The position numbers and the translations under genes are program-made. Below the pieces are notes generated by a model, which saw nothing but the letters and a program-made list of their open reading frames with translations, searched no databases and was not told the DNA's origin. Of a stretch of 64,000 bases of DNA, positions 1 through 8,283 are shown in pieces (the first letter of the stretch is position 1; every line of letters starts with the position of its first letter). Source of the stretch: Frederiksenia canicola (lineage in GTDB: Bacteria; Pseudomonadota; Gammaproteobacteria; Enterobacterales; Pasteurellaceae); NCBI RefSeq assembly GCF_011455495.1, contig NZ_CP015029.1, forward strand, positions 558,001-622,000, written 5' to 3'.

Positions 1-773
1 ATAAAGAAGATTTCATCGCATCAATTATTGCAGGCGATGATTTCGGCCCGATCGATGCGGTATTCCACGAAGGGGCTTGCTCAGCAACAACTGAATGGGA
101 CGGCAAATATATGATGCAAAACAACTACGAATATTCCAAAGAGTTGCTGCATTTCTGTTTAGATCGTCAAATTCCATTCTTCTACGCATCCAGTGCCGCA
201 ACCTATGGGGGGCGTTCAGATAATTTCATCGAAGAACGCCGTTTTGAGCAGCCGCTCAACGTGTACGGCTATTCTAAATTCCTATTTGATGAATATGTTC
301 GCCAACTGTTGCCAGAGGCGGAATCGCCAGTATGCGGCTTCAAATATTTCAATGTATATGGCCCACGTGAACAACACAAAGGCTCAATGGCAAGTGTGGC
401 GTTCCATTTAAACACTCAAATTCTCAACGGCGAAAACCCGAAACTGTTTGCTGGCAGCGAAACATTCCTACGTGATTTTGTCTATGTGGAAGACGTGGCA
501 AAAGTGAATATTTGGGCGTGGCAGAACGGTATTTCAGGTATTTTCAATTTGGGCACAGGCAATGCGGAGTCTTTCAGAGCCGTGGCGGAAGCGGTAATTG
601 ATTTCCATCAACAAGGCGAAATTGAAACCATTCCATTCCCAGATCATCTTAAATCTCGCTATCAAACGTTCACTCAAGCCGATTTAACCAAACTGCGTGC
701 GGCAGGCTACAAAGAGCCATTCAAAACTGTCGCAGAAGGCACCAAAGCCTATATGCAGTGGTTGAATAGATAG
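1..773 (+). CDS. hldD: ADP-L-glycero-D-manno-heptose-6-epimerase, 5' end cut by window
   Basis: Epimerises ADP-D-glycero-D-manno-heptose to the L-glycero form, the last step in making the heptose donor for the LPS inner core; cytosolic. The reading frame is open from base 3, giving 256 visible residues; against a family length near 308-310 about 52 N-terminal residues (the Rossmann GxxGxxG part) lie outside the window. Visible are the NYEYSKELL helix, the SSAATYG strand and the catalytic YGYSK (Tyr and Lys of the YxxxK pair at visible residues 88 and 92), typical of extended short-chain dehydrogenases, then the NVYGPRE and [10 protein letters not shown] segments. An uptake-signal hairpin follows four bases after the stop. 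Confidence 0.95.
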   Translation, partial: KEDFIASIIAGDDFGPIDAVFHEGACSATTEWDGKYMMQNNYEYSKELLHFCLDRQIPFFYASSAATYGGRSDNFIEERRFEQPLNVYGYSKFLFDEYVRQLLPEAESPVCGFKYFNVYGPREQHKGSMASVAFHLNTQILNGENPKLFAGSETFLRDFVYVEDVAKVNIWAWQNGISGIFNLGTGNAESFRAVAEAVIDFHQQGEIETIPFPDHLKSRYQTFTQADLTKLRAAGYKEPFKTVAEGTKAYMQWLNR

Positions 774-776
774 CTG

Positions 777-824
777 ACAAGCGGTCACTTTCTTGCAAAA
801 ATTTGCAAATCAGTGACCGTTTTT
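777..824 (+). terminator. Terminator built from a decayed double uptake signal
   Basis: ACAAGCGGTCACT (from 777) pairs with AGTGACCG (812-819), giving an 8-bp stem CGGTCACT/AGTGACCG followed by TTTTTTA. The right arm occupies the position of a second inward-facing uptake signal whose end has become CCGTTTTT instead of CCGCTTGT. That change creates the U-tract, so the element probably terminates hldD transcription. Two TTTGCAAA-like boxes lie in the loop. Confidence 0.6.
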
Positions 825-845
825 TATTTGAAGAAGGAAAGCAAA

Positions 846-1679
846 ATGATCAACAAAGATACTCAACTTTGTATGTCGCTCTCGGGTAGGCCAGGCAATT
901 TTGGCACGCGTTTTCACAACTATTTATATGAAAAACTCGGGCTGAATTTTATCTACAAAGCCTTTACTACCACCGATATTGAACACGCCGTGAAAGGTGT
1001 GCGGGCGTTGGGTGTTCGTGGCTGTGCAGTGTCAATGCCATTTAAAGAGAGCTGTATGCCGTTTTTAGATGAAATCACGCCATCGGCTGCGGCGATTGAG
1101 TCGGTCAATACGATCGTCAATAACTCAGGTCGTCTCACCGCCTACAATACCGATTACATTGCGATTGCCAAGCTCATTGCAAAATATCAGCTAGATCCGA
1201 CCGCTTGCGTGATCGTGCACGGTAGTGGCGGCATGGCAAAAGCGGTAGTCGCGGCGTTTAAAAATGCGGGCTTTGAGCAGGTGAAAGTGTTTGCTCGCAA
1301 TGCACAAACGGGGAGCTATTTGGCAGATTTGTATGGTTTGGAATATATCAATAGCCTTGAAAATCAGCAGGCAGAGATTTTAGTCAACGTTACCCCAATT
1401 GGAATGGCAGGGGCGAAAGAAGCCGATGAATTGGCTTTCCCTGCGGCGATGATTGAAGCGGCACAAGTTGCTTTTGATGTGGTGGCACAGCCTGCGGATA
1501 CGTCGTTTATTCGTTATGCCACACAGCACGGTAAACGGACAATTTCAGGGGCGGAAGTGATTGTGCTACAAGCAGTGGAACAATTTGAGCTTTATACTGG
1601 GCTTCGCCCAAACGACACCTTGATTGCCGAAGCTGCAGCCTTTGCTCGTAGTCAGTCATCAGAAAGTAATAAGCGGTGA
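846..1679 (+). CDS. Shikimate dehydrogenase-like protein (SDH-L / HI0607 family)
   Basis: NADP-dependent oxidoreductase of the AroE superfamily, 277 aa. Start chosen at ATG 846, preceded by GAAGGAAAG; an upstream in-frame start at 813 would lie inside the hldD terminator. The N-terminal catalytic domain has SLSGRPGNFG at the substrate-binding site and the expected catalytic pair Lys67 (MPFKES) and Asp103 (NTDY); a Rossmann half follows with VHGSGGMAKAV near 124-134. The sequence resembles the H. influenzae HI0607 paralogue rather than biosynthetic AroE. That family is reported to have weak shikimate activity, so the true substrate is unknown. The stop codon lies inside the terminator stem. 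Confidence 0.85.
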   Translation: MINKDTQLCMSLSGRPGNFGTRFHNYLYEKLGLNFIYKAFTTTDIEHAVKGVRALGVRGCAVSMPFKESCMPFLDEITPSAAAIESVNTIVNNSGRLTAYNTDYIAIAKLIAKYQLDPTACVIVHGSGGMAKAVVAAFKNAGFEQVKVFARNAQTGSYLADLYGLEYINSLENQQAEILVNVTPIGMAGAKEADELAFPAAMIEAAQVAFDVVAQPADTSFIRYATQHGKRTISGAEVIVLQAVEQFELYTGLRPNDTLIAEAAAFARSQSSESNKR

Positions 1680-1696
1680 GTTCTCACCGCCTTTTT
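1671..1696 (+). terminator. Rho-independent terminator of the SDH-like gene
   Basis: GCGGTGAG (1673-1680), loop TT, CTCACCGC (1683-1690), then CTTTTT. The stem overlaps the stop codon of the upstream gene and separates it from convergent lldD, whose stop lies a few bases away. Confidence 0.75.
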
Positions 1697-1700
1697 GCAA

Positions 1701-2846
1701 TTAGATTTTACTTAAATCCACCAACGCCTCACGGGTGATGTCGCTGATTTTTTGGTTGCTTGTTAGGGTCATTGCTACACGCATTTCTTTGTTGAAAATA
1801 TCAAACATATTCTCTACACCAGCTTGCCCTGCAGCACCCAAAGCATAAACAAAGGCGCGACCGAGCATACAGGCATCAGCACCGAGAGCGATCATCCGTA
1901 CTACGTCTAAGCCGTTGCGAATCCCGGAGTCTGCGAGAATTTTGATATCGCCTTTCACCGCATCGGCAATGGAAGGCAGAGCTTTTGCACTCGAGAGTAC
2001 GCCGTCAAGTTGGCGGCCACCGTGGTTAGACACTACAATTCCATCGGCACCGAAACGCACCGCATCTTTTGCATCTTCAGGATCTAAAATGCCTTTGATC
2101 ACCATTGGGCCGTCCCAAAATTCACGGATCCACTCTAAATCTTTCCACGAAATAGACGGATCGAAATTCTGCGTAAGCCAACCGATGTAGTCGTCCAAGC
2201 CGATCTCTTTGCCCATATATTTAGACACATTCCCCAAGCTATGTGGCTTGCCTTTAATGCCTACATCCCACGCCCAAAAAGGATGGGTTGCCCCTTGTAG
2301 AATGCGGCGAATTTCTTTGTATGGTCCACTCATTCCTGAATGCATATCGCGATAACGAGCACCTGGTGTGGGCATATCCACGGTAAATACTAAAGTAGAA
2401 CACCCTGCGGCTTTGGCTCGCTCTAACGCATTTTTCATAAAGCCTCGGTCTTTAAGCACATATAACTGGAACCACATCGGTCGGTTAATGGCGGGAGCAA
2501 CTTCTTCAATAGGGCAGATAGAAACAGTTGAAAGAGTAAATGGTACGCCTTTTTTATCAGCCGCTTTGGCTGCTTGAACTTCCCCCCGTCGTGCATACAT
2601 ACCGAGAGCCCCAACGGGAGCCAATGCTACCGGCATGGATAATTTCTCACCAAATAGTTCGATTTCAGTGTTTAGATTTGACATATCTTTTAGGACACGT
2701 TGGCGTAAGGCGATGTTAGATAAATCGCTCACGTTGCGAGCTAGGGTTTGTTCTGCATAAGAGCCGCCGTCAGCGTAATGAAACATAAAGGGAGGAACGC
2801 GGCGTTTTGCTGCTTTGCGATAGTCGTTAGCAGATGCAATGATCAT
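1701..2846 (-). CDS. lldD: FMN-dependent L-lactate dehydrogenase
   Basis: Oxidises L-lactate to pyruvate and passes electrons to the quinone pool at the inner membrane face. The 381-aa length matches Pasteurellaceae LctD. TIM-barrel flavoprotein of the alpha-hydroxy-acid oxidase family: [17 protein letters not shown] and [13 protein letters not shown] form the FMN site, and the signature [10 protein letters not shown] holds the catalytic base His275; [11 protein letters not shown] and [13 protein letters not shown] bind the FMN phosphate. ATG 2846 is preceded by AGAGGTTAAGACT. It stands alone on this strand, with no permease or lldR beside it, which suggests lactate is used mainly as a respiratory electron donor. 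Confidence 0.97.
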   Translation of the reverse strand: MIIASANDYRKAAKRRVPPFMFHYADGGSYAEQTLARNVSDLSNIALRQRVLKDMSNLNTEIELFGEKLSMPVALAPVGALGMYARRGEVQAAKAADKKGVPFTLSTVSICPIEEVAPAINRPMWFQLYVLKDRGFMKNALERAKAAGCSTLVFTVDMPTPGARYRDMHSGMSGPYKEIRRILQGATHPFWAWDVGIKGKPHSLGNVSKYMGKEIGLDDYIGWLTQNFDPSISWKDLEWIREFWDGPMVIKGILDPEDAKDAVRFGADGIVVSNHGGRQLDGVLSSAKALPSIADAVKGDIKILADSGIRNGLDVVRMIALGADACMLGRAFVYALGAAGQAGVENMFDIFNKEMRVAMTLTSNQKISDITREALVDLSKI

Positions 2847-2960
2847 AGTCTTAACCTCTTCATTTTAATTTTTTGTGAGTACTTAGTTACCATTTTGTAA
2901 TGGGGAGAGTAAGATAATGCAAAGTATTCTCATTTGCAATAGTTATTGAAAGGAAAAGAA

Positions 2961-3000
2961 AAGATAAAAAATAACCCATCAAAACGATGATGGGTTATTT
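2961..3000 (-). terminator. Terminator of the coiled-coil lipoprotein gene
   Basis: Inverted repeat AAATAACCCATCA (2969-2981) and TGATGGGTTATTT (2988-3000) with a 6-base loop. Read on the minus strand it is followed by a T-rich run, so it ends the transcript of the lipoprotein gene at 3005-4378 before lldD. Confidence 0.85.
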
Positions 3001-3004
3001 TCAA

Positions 3005-4378
3005 TTAAGGTTTTTTGTTACCTAAGATGCTTTCATTTACTTCGGCTTTACCTGCAAAACCTTCGTAGAAATGGTCTTTGCTGTCGAAGATATAACCGAC
3101 CACTTCTTGGGCTTCTGTTTCTGCAAAATTACCTTTAAAGTTACCTTCATAGCGTCCAGTTACGTTTGTATTACCCGTTTTATAACTTGCAACACCTTCA
3201 AAGTGATACTTATCACTGGCTCCTATAATTGCTCGTTGTAGGGTAATATCGCTGAGAGGTTGTTTAGTCTCTGTTAATCGACGTTCAGTAACAGTTCCTT
3301 CAACGGTTTTATTCGTAAAATCGGCTTTCAAGGTCAATACGCCATCTGTTTTAGCACCAAAGGATTGACCATAATAGGTGAAAATGTCTTTTCCCTTAGG
3401 AAGGCTTGCTGTATTTTCGCCAATTTCATGTCGTTCAATAACTGGATTTATTAATTGACCATATTCATCGGTTTGAACATTTTTTGAGAGAACATAGCCT
3501 ACACCTGAATAACCAAGGTTATAGACTTTAAGTTGTTTATCTTCAATATCTTTAGTAATGTAACCAAAATTTTCATCGGCTAAACTTATTTCATGAATAC
3601 CAATATGAAGTGTTTTGGATTCTTTAAGCTCTTGAAGATGTTCGCGACGATCTTTGGGATTGACAAGATTTATCGATTTTAAGTTGTCTTGTAGTGCAGT
3701 ATTTGCATCTGTAAGACTTTTTTCTGCATTTTGCTGTAATTGTTCAGCCTTTGCTAGCTCACTTTGTGCTGATAAGAGTGTGCTTTCCATTTCAGATGCA
3801 ATGCGTCTAGTTTCTGCCACTTTATTATTAAGCTGCTCAAGTGATAATGCTTGTGAAGCCTCAAGTAGTGCTCTTTGTTCAGCAGATAAATTTGGTGAAA
3901 CTAAGCCTTGATTTTGTGTTCGTTCCTCTGCAACTATAGCAGCATTGATTGCATTCTGTTTAGCTTTTTCAACCTCGGTTATAGCTGTTTCAACATATTT
4001 TTTAGCAGCGTTTACTTGCAGTTTAGCTTCTTCAAGTTTTATTTTGGCACTGTTTTGTTCTTTTTCAGCCGCATTTTTTGCACTATCAGCTTTGTTTATA
4101 TCGTTTCTATTTTTCATTGGGTTTTTAAACGTATCTAGTGCCAACTGGGATTGTTCTTGTGCTCTTTTAGACGAGTTTTCTGCAGCCAAAAATGCATTAT
4201 GAGCTGATTGGGTGGCCTGATTTGCTTTGTCTATTTGCTGGTTAAAAGACATTTTACTGCTATTAGCATTATTTAAATGTTGTGCTACTTCATTACCCCC
4301 TTTACCAGAACCGCCGCCACAAGCGGCTAATACCGAAACTGATAATAATGTTAATGAAAATTTAATAATATGTTTCAT
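3005..4378 (-). CDS. Outer-membrane lipoprotein: coiled-coil stalk plus TbpB-like beta-barrel end
   Basis: 457 aa. A lipoprotein signal peptide ends in VLAAC (lipidated Cys20) followed by GGGSGKGG, a tether seen in surface lipoproteins. Residues about 35-235 are Ala/Glu/Lys/Gln-rich with heptad spacing and no proline over long stretches: a long coiled coil. From about 240 the composition switches to beta-rich, with FGAKTDG, LKADFTNKTVEGTV, GRYEGNFKGNFAE and GFAGKAEV, resembling the C-terminal eight-stranded barrel shared by TbpB, fHbp and other Slam-dependent surface lipoproteins. By inference it is a surface-exposed stalked lipoprotein; the ligand is unknown. A minus-strand TATAAT lies at 4418-4423. 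No Slam or receptor gene is adjacent. Lipoprotein call firm; barrel assignment tentative. Confidence 0.7.
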   Translation of the reverse strand: MKHIIKFSLTLLSVSVLAACGGGSGKGGNEVAQHLNNANSSKMSFNQQIDKANQATQSAHNAFLAAENSSKRAQEQSQLALDTFKNPMKNRNDINKADSAKNAAEKEQNSAKIKLEEAKLQVNAAKKYVETAITEVEKAKQNAINAAIVAEERTQNQGLVSPNLSAEQRALLEASQALSLEQLNNKVAETRRIASEMESTLLSAQSELAKAEQLQQNAEKSLTDANTALQDNLKSINLVNPKDRREHLQELKESKTLHIGIHEISLADENFGYITKDIEDKQLKVYNLGYSGVGYVLSKNVQTDEYGQLINPVIERHEIGENTASLPKGKDIFTYYGQSFGAKTDGVLTLKADFTNKTVEGTVTERRLTETKQPLSDITLQRAIIGASDKYHFEGVASYKTGNTNVTGRYEGNFKGNFAETEAQEVVGYIFDSKDHFYEGFAGKAEVNESILGNKKP

Positions 4379-4500
4379 AATAATCCTCGTATTGAATGAA
4401 TAATTTAAACGGGTGTAATTATACGTACATTCTATTTTCTTTGCACTTTAATTGTCTTTCGTGACATTAAATAAAGTTTTTTGATTTAACTTTAACGGCA

Positions 4501-5118
4501 TTACTTTTGAATATAATGTTGATAATTAAGTTGTAACCACTGTAAGCCAACAACGGCAATCACATTATCAATTTTACCTTCTTCAACCCATTGATACGCC
4601 TGTGAACGGCTAACAACGTGGACTAAAATATCTTCGTTTTCTTCTTCTAAACCATAAATTCCACCGACTTGTGAGCTATCCACTAAGCCTAAGAAAAGGT
4701 GTAAGCGTTCTACTGTGCCGCCCGGGCTGTCCCATACGCTGACGGCGTGCTGCAGGTTGCTGACGGTCAATCCAGCTTCTTCTTGACTTTCCCGAATAGC
4801 CACTTCTTCAGGTGATTCGTCGGTGTCTACCATGCCCGCGATGAGTTCTACTAACCAAGGAGAATGGCTTCCATGAGGATCGTAAGCACCTATCCGTACT
4901 TGTTCAACCAGCACCACCGCATCACGAACAGGATCGTAAGCAATCACCGCAGCGGCTGCCCCTTTAATCAGTAATTCCCGTGTGACTTCGCCGCTCATTT
5001 CTCCAGAAAATAGTTTATGGCGGAAGACCATTTTTTTGAGTTGAAAGTGGCCTTTATACACGGTTTCTTCGCGAATAATTTGGAGATCATTTTGTGAGAA
5101 TTGATGAATTTGGCTCAT
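4501..5118 (-). CDS. nudF: ADP-ribose pyrophosphatase (Nudix hydrolase)
   Basis: Hydrolyses ADP-ribose to AMP and ribose-5-phosphate, clearing a reactive NAD-turnover product. 205 aa from ATG 5118, preceded by CAGGAAAATAT; the frame runs 17 codons further upstream but that part lacks family character. The Nudix box is at about 95-117: Gly95, Glu101, then RESQEEAGL at 109-117 with the metal-binding glutamates. Upstream GAYDPHGSHSPWLVELIAG is the usual ADPRase substrate loop. It follows the PPTase gene by 13 bases in a minus-strand cluster with tag. Confidence 0.93.
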   Translation of the reverse strand: MSQIHQFSQNDLQIIREETVYKGHFQLKKMVFRHKLFSGEMSGEVTRELLIKGAAAAVIAYDPVRDAVVLVEQVRIGAYDPHGSHSPWLVELIAGMVDTDESPEEVAIRESQEEAGLTVSNLQHAVSVWDSPGGTVERLHLFLGLVDSSQVGGIYGLEEENEDILVHVVSRSQAYQWVEEGKIDNVIAVVGLQWLQLNYQHYIQK

Positions 5119-5131
5119 GATATTTTCCTGT

Positions 5132-5872
5132 TTAATTAACTTGATAAATAAGAGTAGGGGGGGATTCAATTAAATCGTATTGCTTATTTTTCCATTGAAA
5201 AATAGGCGGTAACTGTACGGCTTCGGAAGATTGCTCAAAAAAATAAGCTAAGTAAAACGGTAAGTCAGCGTGAAAACAGAGTTTTCCCGTTGGGCAATGG
5301 CTTGAGTGAATAGTTTGTTGACTTAGCGAATGTTTAACTTCAGATAATTTAATAATTCCCACACCTTGAGATTTTAAAACCGCTTCACGTAAACACCAAC
5401 TTAAATAAAAGCGTGATGCTATATTGGTTAATTGTGGAAGGATATTCTTATTTTGAATTTCGATTATTTCTTGTGGTTTGGCATAATACGCTAATAAATC
5501 TAAATATCGTCTTGTTTTTTGTGGGTGTTCAATATCAATGCCGACCATTTTTTTATTTTTACTTATGGCAAAAATAATGGCAACCCACTCACCAGAATGG
5601 CTAATATTAAAATCAATTTGATCAGACTTAATATAAGGTCTGCCACTTTCTGTACGTAATATGTTTTTTAATAATGTTTTGTCTAACGCATATTGTTCAA
5701 ATATGTGATCTAATAAAAAATAGGCCATTCGTTGGCTTTTCCATTTCCGTAATTGGCGTTCTGACAGTTGTGAAATAGGTCTATTTTGTGGCGTGGGAAA
5801 ATCGTGAAATTCTGCAGGCAGAAATTCATCGTGATGGGCAAAAAGGACAAGCAAGCGGTCAGATGCGTTCAT
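5132..5872 (-). CDS. 4'-phosphopantetheinyl transferase (Sfp/AcpT type)
   Basis: Moves the phosphopantetheine arm from CoA to a serine of a carrier protein. 246 aa with the three family motifs: FNISHSG (88-94), GIDIEH (111-116, Mg-binding Asp/Glu) and WCLREAVLK (159-167, the WxxKEAxxK box with Arg for the first Lys). The first codons (NASDRLL) are encoded by an uptake signal, GCAAGCGGTC on the plus strand, whose TTTGCAAA box lies just upstream of the ATG, so the translation start sits inside the signal. It overlaps the end of tag by 14 bases. No polyketide or NRPS gene is visible; the carrier is probably ACP or lies elsewhere. Confidence 0.88.
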   Translation of the reverse strand: MNASDRLLVLFAHHDEFLPAEFHDFPTPQNRPISQLSERQLRKWKSQRMAYFLLDHIFEQYALDKTLLKNILRTESGRPYIKSDQIDFNISHSGEWVAIIFAISKNKKMVGIDIEHPQKTRRYLDLLAYYAKPQEIIEIQNKNILPQLTNIASRFYLSWCLREAVLKSQGVGIIKLSEVKHSLSQQTIHSSHCPTGKLCFHADLPFYLAYFFEQSSEAVQLPPIFQWKNKQYDLIESPPTLIYQVN

Positions 5873-6437
5873 TTTTTTGCAAATGGGTTTTACAAAAACA
5901 GTGATTTACATGGTCATCCACCAAGCCCATAGACTGCATAAATGCATAGCAAGTGGTTTCCCCTACGAACACAAAGCCTCTTTTCTTCAATGCTTTTGAC
6001 ATGGCTTTAGAGATTTCTGTTTTGGTGGCAATCGCACTCATCGTTGGCACATCGTTGATTTGCGGTTGCCCGTCAACAAATGCCCAAATGAATTGGCTAA
6101 AATCTTCGCCGTTTGCTTGCATCGCAAGATAAGCTTTAGCGTTTTTCACGATGGCTTCCAGTTTTGCGCGGTGGCGGATCAATTCTGCATTTTCCATGAG
6201 GTGATCAAGATCGGCTTCCGTCATGGTGGCGATTTTTTCAGGAGAAAATTGGTGAAAAGCCTGGCGATAGGCTTCACGTTTTTTCAGTACAGTGATCCAA
6301 GACAGCCCGGCTTGTTGCCCTTCCAAACAAATCTTTTCGAACAGTTTACGGCTATCAAATTCAGGTTTGCCCCATTCATTATCGTGATAGTCGATGTAAA
6401 TCTGACTGTTGCCAGCCCAGCTACAACGGATTGTCAT
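5859..6437 (-). CDS. tag: DNA-3-methyladenine glycosylase I
   Basis: Removes 3-methyladenine from alkylated DNA as the first step of base excision repair. 192 aa from ATG 6437 (MTIRCSW), with GGAAAT upstream; a longer frame exists but its extra 20 codons are read from the terminator. Family marks: Cys5, His18 (DYHDNEWG) and the C-terminal VDDHVNHCFC, which together form the zinc site; GLSWITVLKKREAYRQAF, the recognition helix; and the conserved FVGETTCYAFMQSMG. Convincing full-length Tag. Confidence 0.95.
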   Translation of the reverse strand: MTIRCSWAGNSQIYIDYHDNEWGKPEFDSRKLFEKICLEGQQAGLSWITVLKKREAYRQAFHQFSPEKIATMTEADLDHLMENAELIRHRAKLEAIVKNAKAYLAMQANGEDFSQFIWAFVDGQPQINDVPTMSAIATKTEISKAMSKALKKRGFVFVGETTCYAFMQSMGLVDDHVNHCFCKTHLQKNERI

Positions 6438-6452
6438 TGGTAAAATTTCCTT

Positions 6453-6486
6453 AAAAAGTGACCGCTTGTAAGGCAACAAGCGGTCA
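6453..6486 (-). terminator. Terminator of nlpD made of an inverted uptake-signal pair
   Basis: TGACCGCTTGT (6459-6469), 6-base loop, ACAAGCGGTCA (6476-6486): 11-bp perfect stem. On the minus strand it is followed by CTTTTTAAGG, a U-tract. It lies between nlpD and the tag start, so it likely ends nlpD transcription. The right-hand signal has its TTTGCAAA box at the standard distance. Confidence 0.75.
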
Positions 6487-6508
6487 GATTCTGCCAATTT
6501 TTTGCAAA

Positions 6509-7708
6509 TTAGCGTCTTGGCAAGTAACGTGCAGGGTCGACAGATTTGCCGTGATAACGAATTTCAAAGTGCAATTTATTGCTGTTAGTGCCTGTGCTAC
6601 CAAGCGTTGCAATGGTTTCACCAGCCTTGACATTGTCTTGCTCATCAACGTTGATGCTATCGTTATGGGCGTAGGCACTTAAGAAATCATCATTATGTTT
6701 GATGATGATTAAGTTACCGTAACCTTGCAAGGCATTGCCTGCGTAAACCACTTTACCTGCGGCCGCTGCTTTGACGGGCTGTCCTTTGTTACCCGCAATG
6801 TCAATCCCTTTGTTACCCCCTTCAGCGGATGAGAAACTTGAGACGATTCGCCCTTCTGTTGGCCATTGCCATTTCACCGCAGAAGCAATTGGGGGCTGTG
6901 CTGGTGTTGTAGCTTGAACCGAGCCTGCCGTTGCCGTGATAGTTGGCTGTGGTGTGCCAGTTGTTGCGGTGACACCTTGTGTTTGACGTGGTGGCGTCGT
7001 TCCTGCACCAGCTTTAATTGGACCAGTTACCGTACCGTCAGAACCGAATGCGGTGCCGTTTGGTGCCTGTGTATAAGTCACTTGTGGCTCGACTGGTTTT
7101 GGTGTGGCTGGTGTGGTTGTTGCCGTTTGGGTTGGAGCTAGATTGCCTAATTTGATTTTCTGCCCAATATGGAGTTGATAAGGCTCGTTCAAATTATTCA
7201 ACTTCGCAATTTCTTTCACATCTTTGCCCGCGATATAAGCGATTAAGAACATAGTATCGCCTTTACGCACGGTGTAGGTGTCGCCGTTATAGAAGCCTTT
7301 GTCGATTTGGCTGTAGATCGGGGCGTTTTTTTCATCACGTGGAATGGTGAAATCTTGCGACACAGTTTTTTTAGCAGCAGGCGTTGTTTTTGCGGCTGGC
7401 TTCGGTGTAGGCGCTGGCGTTGGTGTCGGAGCTGTCACTACGGGCTGTGGAGTAGGGACAACGGGTTGATACGTTGGCTGTACTGGCGGAGTATAGGTTG
7501 GCTGGCTCATGGTGTTTGGCATTGGTGCTGGTTGCACGTCAGTTTGCCAACCATAACTAGGCGTCATAGCCCCTGTGCCTGCCACAGGCTGCATAATGCC
7601 AGGGCTCAACTCTGAGCCATCCGCACTCACAACGGGAGCTGGAGAGTTTGTACTACAAGCCGTTAAAACCACAGCGGCAAGTGGTAGTAAAAAAAGCGAT
7701 TTTTGCAT
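6509..7708 (-). CDS. nlpD: Lipoprotein NlpD/LppB, amidase activator (LysM + degenerate M23)
   Basis: 399 aa outer-membrane lipoprotein. The signal peptide ends VVLTAC (Cys18). A long Pro/Thr/Gln low-complexity linker follows, with a LysM peptidoglycan-binding domain at about 145-188 (YTVRKGDTMFLIAY ... IGQKIKL) and a second linker before a C-terminal M23/LytM domain (about 285-395). The zinc ligands are missing: NKGID replaces HxGxD and KLHFE replaces HLHFE, exactly as in E. coli NlpD. It should therefore activate a cell-division amidase (AmiC type) rather than cut peptidoglycan itself. It neighbours surE as in many gammaproteobacteria, but rpoS is absent, as usual in this family. Confidence 0.93.
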   Translation of the reverse strand: MQKSLFLLPLAAVVLTACSTNSPAPVVSADGSELSPGIMQPVAGTGAMTPSYGWQTDVQPAPMPNTMSQPTYTPPVQPTYQPVVPTPQPVVTAPTPTPAPTPKPAAKTTPAAKKTVSQDFTIPRDEKNAPIYSQIDKGFYNGDTYTVRKGDTMFLIAYIAGKDVKEIAKLNNLNEPYQLHIGQKIKLGNLAPTQTATTTPATPKPVEPQVTYTQAPNGTAFGSDGTVTGPIKAGAGTTPPRQTQGVTATTGTPQPTITATAGSVQATTPAQPPIASAVKWQWPTEGRIVSSFSSAEGGNKGIDIAGNKGQPVKAAAAGKVVYAGNALQGYGNLIIIKHNDDFLSAYAHNDSINVDEQDNVKAGETIATLGSTGTNSNKLHFEIRYHGKSVDPARYLPRR

Positions 7709-7722
7709 TGCTTATCCTTTAA

Positions 7723-8253
7723 TTATTTTAAACGCAAAATTTGACCCATTCTTAATTGATAAGGTTGGGTTAAGTTATTTAGAGCAGCAATTTCAGACAC
7801 ATTTTTACCTGCAAGATAGGCAATTAAAAAGACGGTGTCGTATTTGCCTACCGTATAAGAAGAGTCGGTATAGCAGCCTTTTTGGATTTGAGCATAAACT
7901 GGCGTGTTGTTGCTATCACGTACCACTTGGCAGTTGCCGATAGCTTCTGTCGATGCACTCATGGTATTTGGCTGATAAGTTGGTTGTGCCACAGGTTGTA
8001 CATTTACAGGCACCGCTTGTGGTTGGTATTGCGGTTGAATGGGTACGGGGAGCTGTATTTGTGTTTGCACCTGTGGCTGATAAGTTGGCTGATTCATAGT
8101 GCTTGGCATTTCAACTGGTTGCACACTGGTGCTTTGCCAATCTGGCATGGCAACGCTAGTTACATCTGCGGCAGTCCCTTGTTCTGAAGATGTGTTTGAA
8201 CAAGCACTTAATCCTAATGCGATAACAGGTAAAAGTAAGAATGACTTTTTCAT
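7723..8253 (-). CDS. Short NlpD-like lipoprotein with LysM domain only
   Basis: 176 aa. The signal peptide ends LGLSAC (Cys18), followed by a Pro/Gln/Tyr-rich linker with repeated QPTYQP units, then a LysM-like domain at about 133-176 (YTVGKYDTVFLIAYLAGKNVSEIAALNN) ending the protein. The LysM part and linker phrases such as QPTY closely match adjacent NlpD, but the M23 domain is absent. It probably arose by tandem duplication and truncation. LysM position 4 has KYD instead of KGD, so glycan binding may be weakened. It starts 14 bases upstream of nlpD and is likely co-transcribed with it. Function unknown; perhaps an envelope anchor or modulator of NlpD. Confidence 0.85.
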   Translation of the reverse strand: MKKSFLLLPVIALGLSACSNTSSEQGTAADVTSVAMPDWQSTSVQPVEMPSTMNQPTYQPQVQTQIQLPVPIQPQYQPQAVPVNVQPVAQPTYQPNTMSASTEAIGNCQVVRDSNNTPVYAQIQKGCYTDSSYTVGKYDTVFLIAYLAGKNVSEIAALNNLTQPYQLRMGQILRLK

Positions 8254-8283
8254 AATGGTTCCTTAGTTAAATATCATCGAATA

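Noticed and set aside
3654-4202. Open frames opposite the coiled-coil lipoprotein
   Set aside because: Rich in Phe, Ser and Cys, as expected from the antisense of Lys/Ala/Glu codons; no RBS or homology.
5119-5169. Longer start of nudF (17 extra codons)
   Set aside because: Extension overlaps the PPTase 3' end and lacks an RBS; ATG 5118 has AGGAAAAT upstream.
6866-7615. Trp/Cys-rich frames opposite nlpD
   Set aside because: They mirror the Pro/Thr/Gln low-complexity linkers and have no family character.
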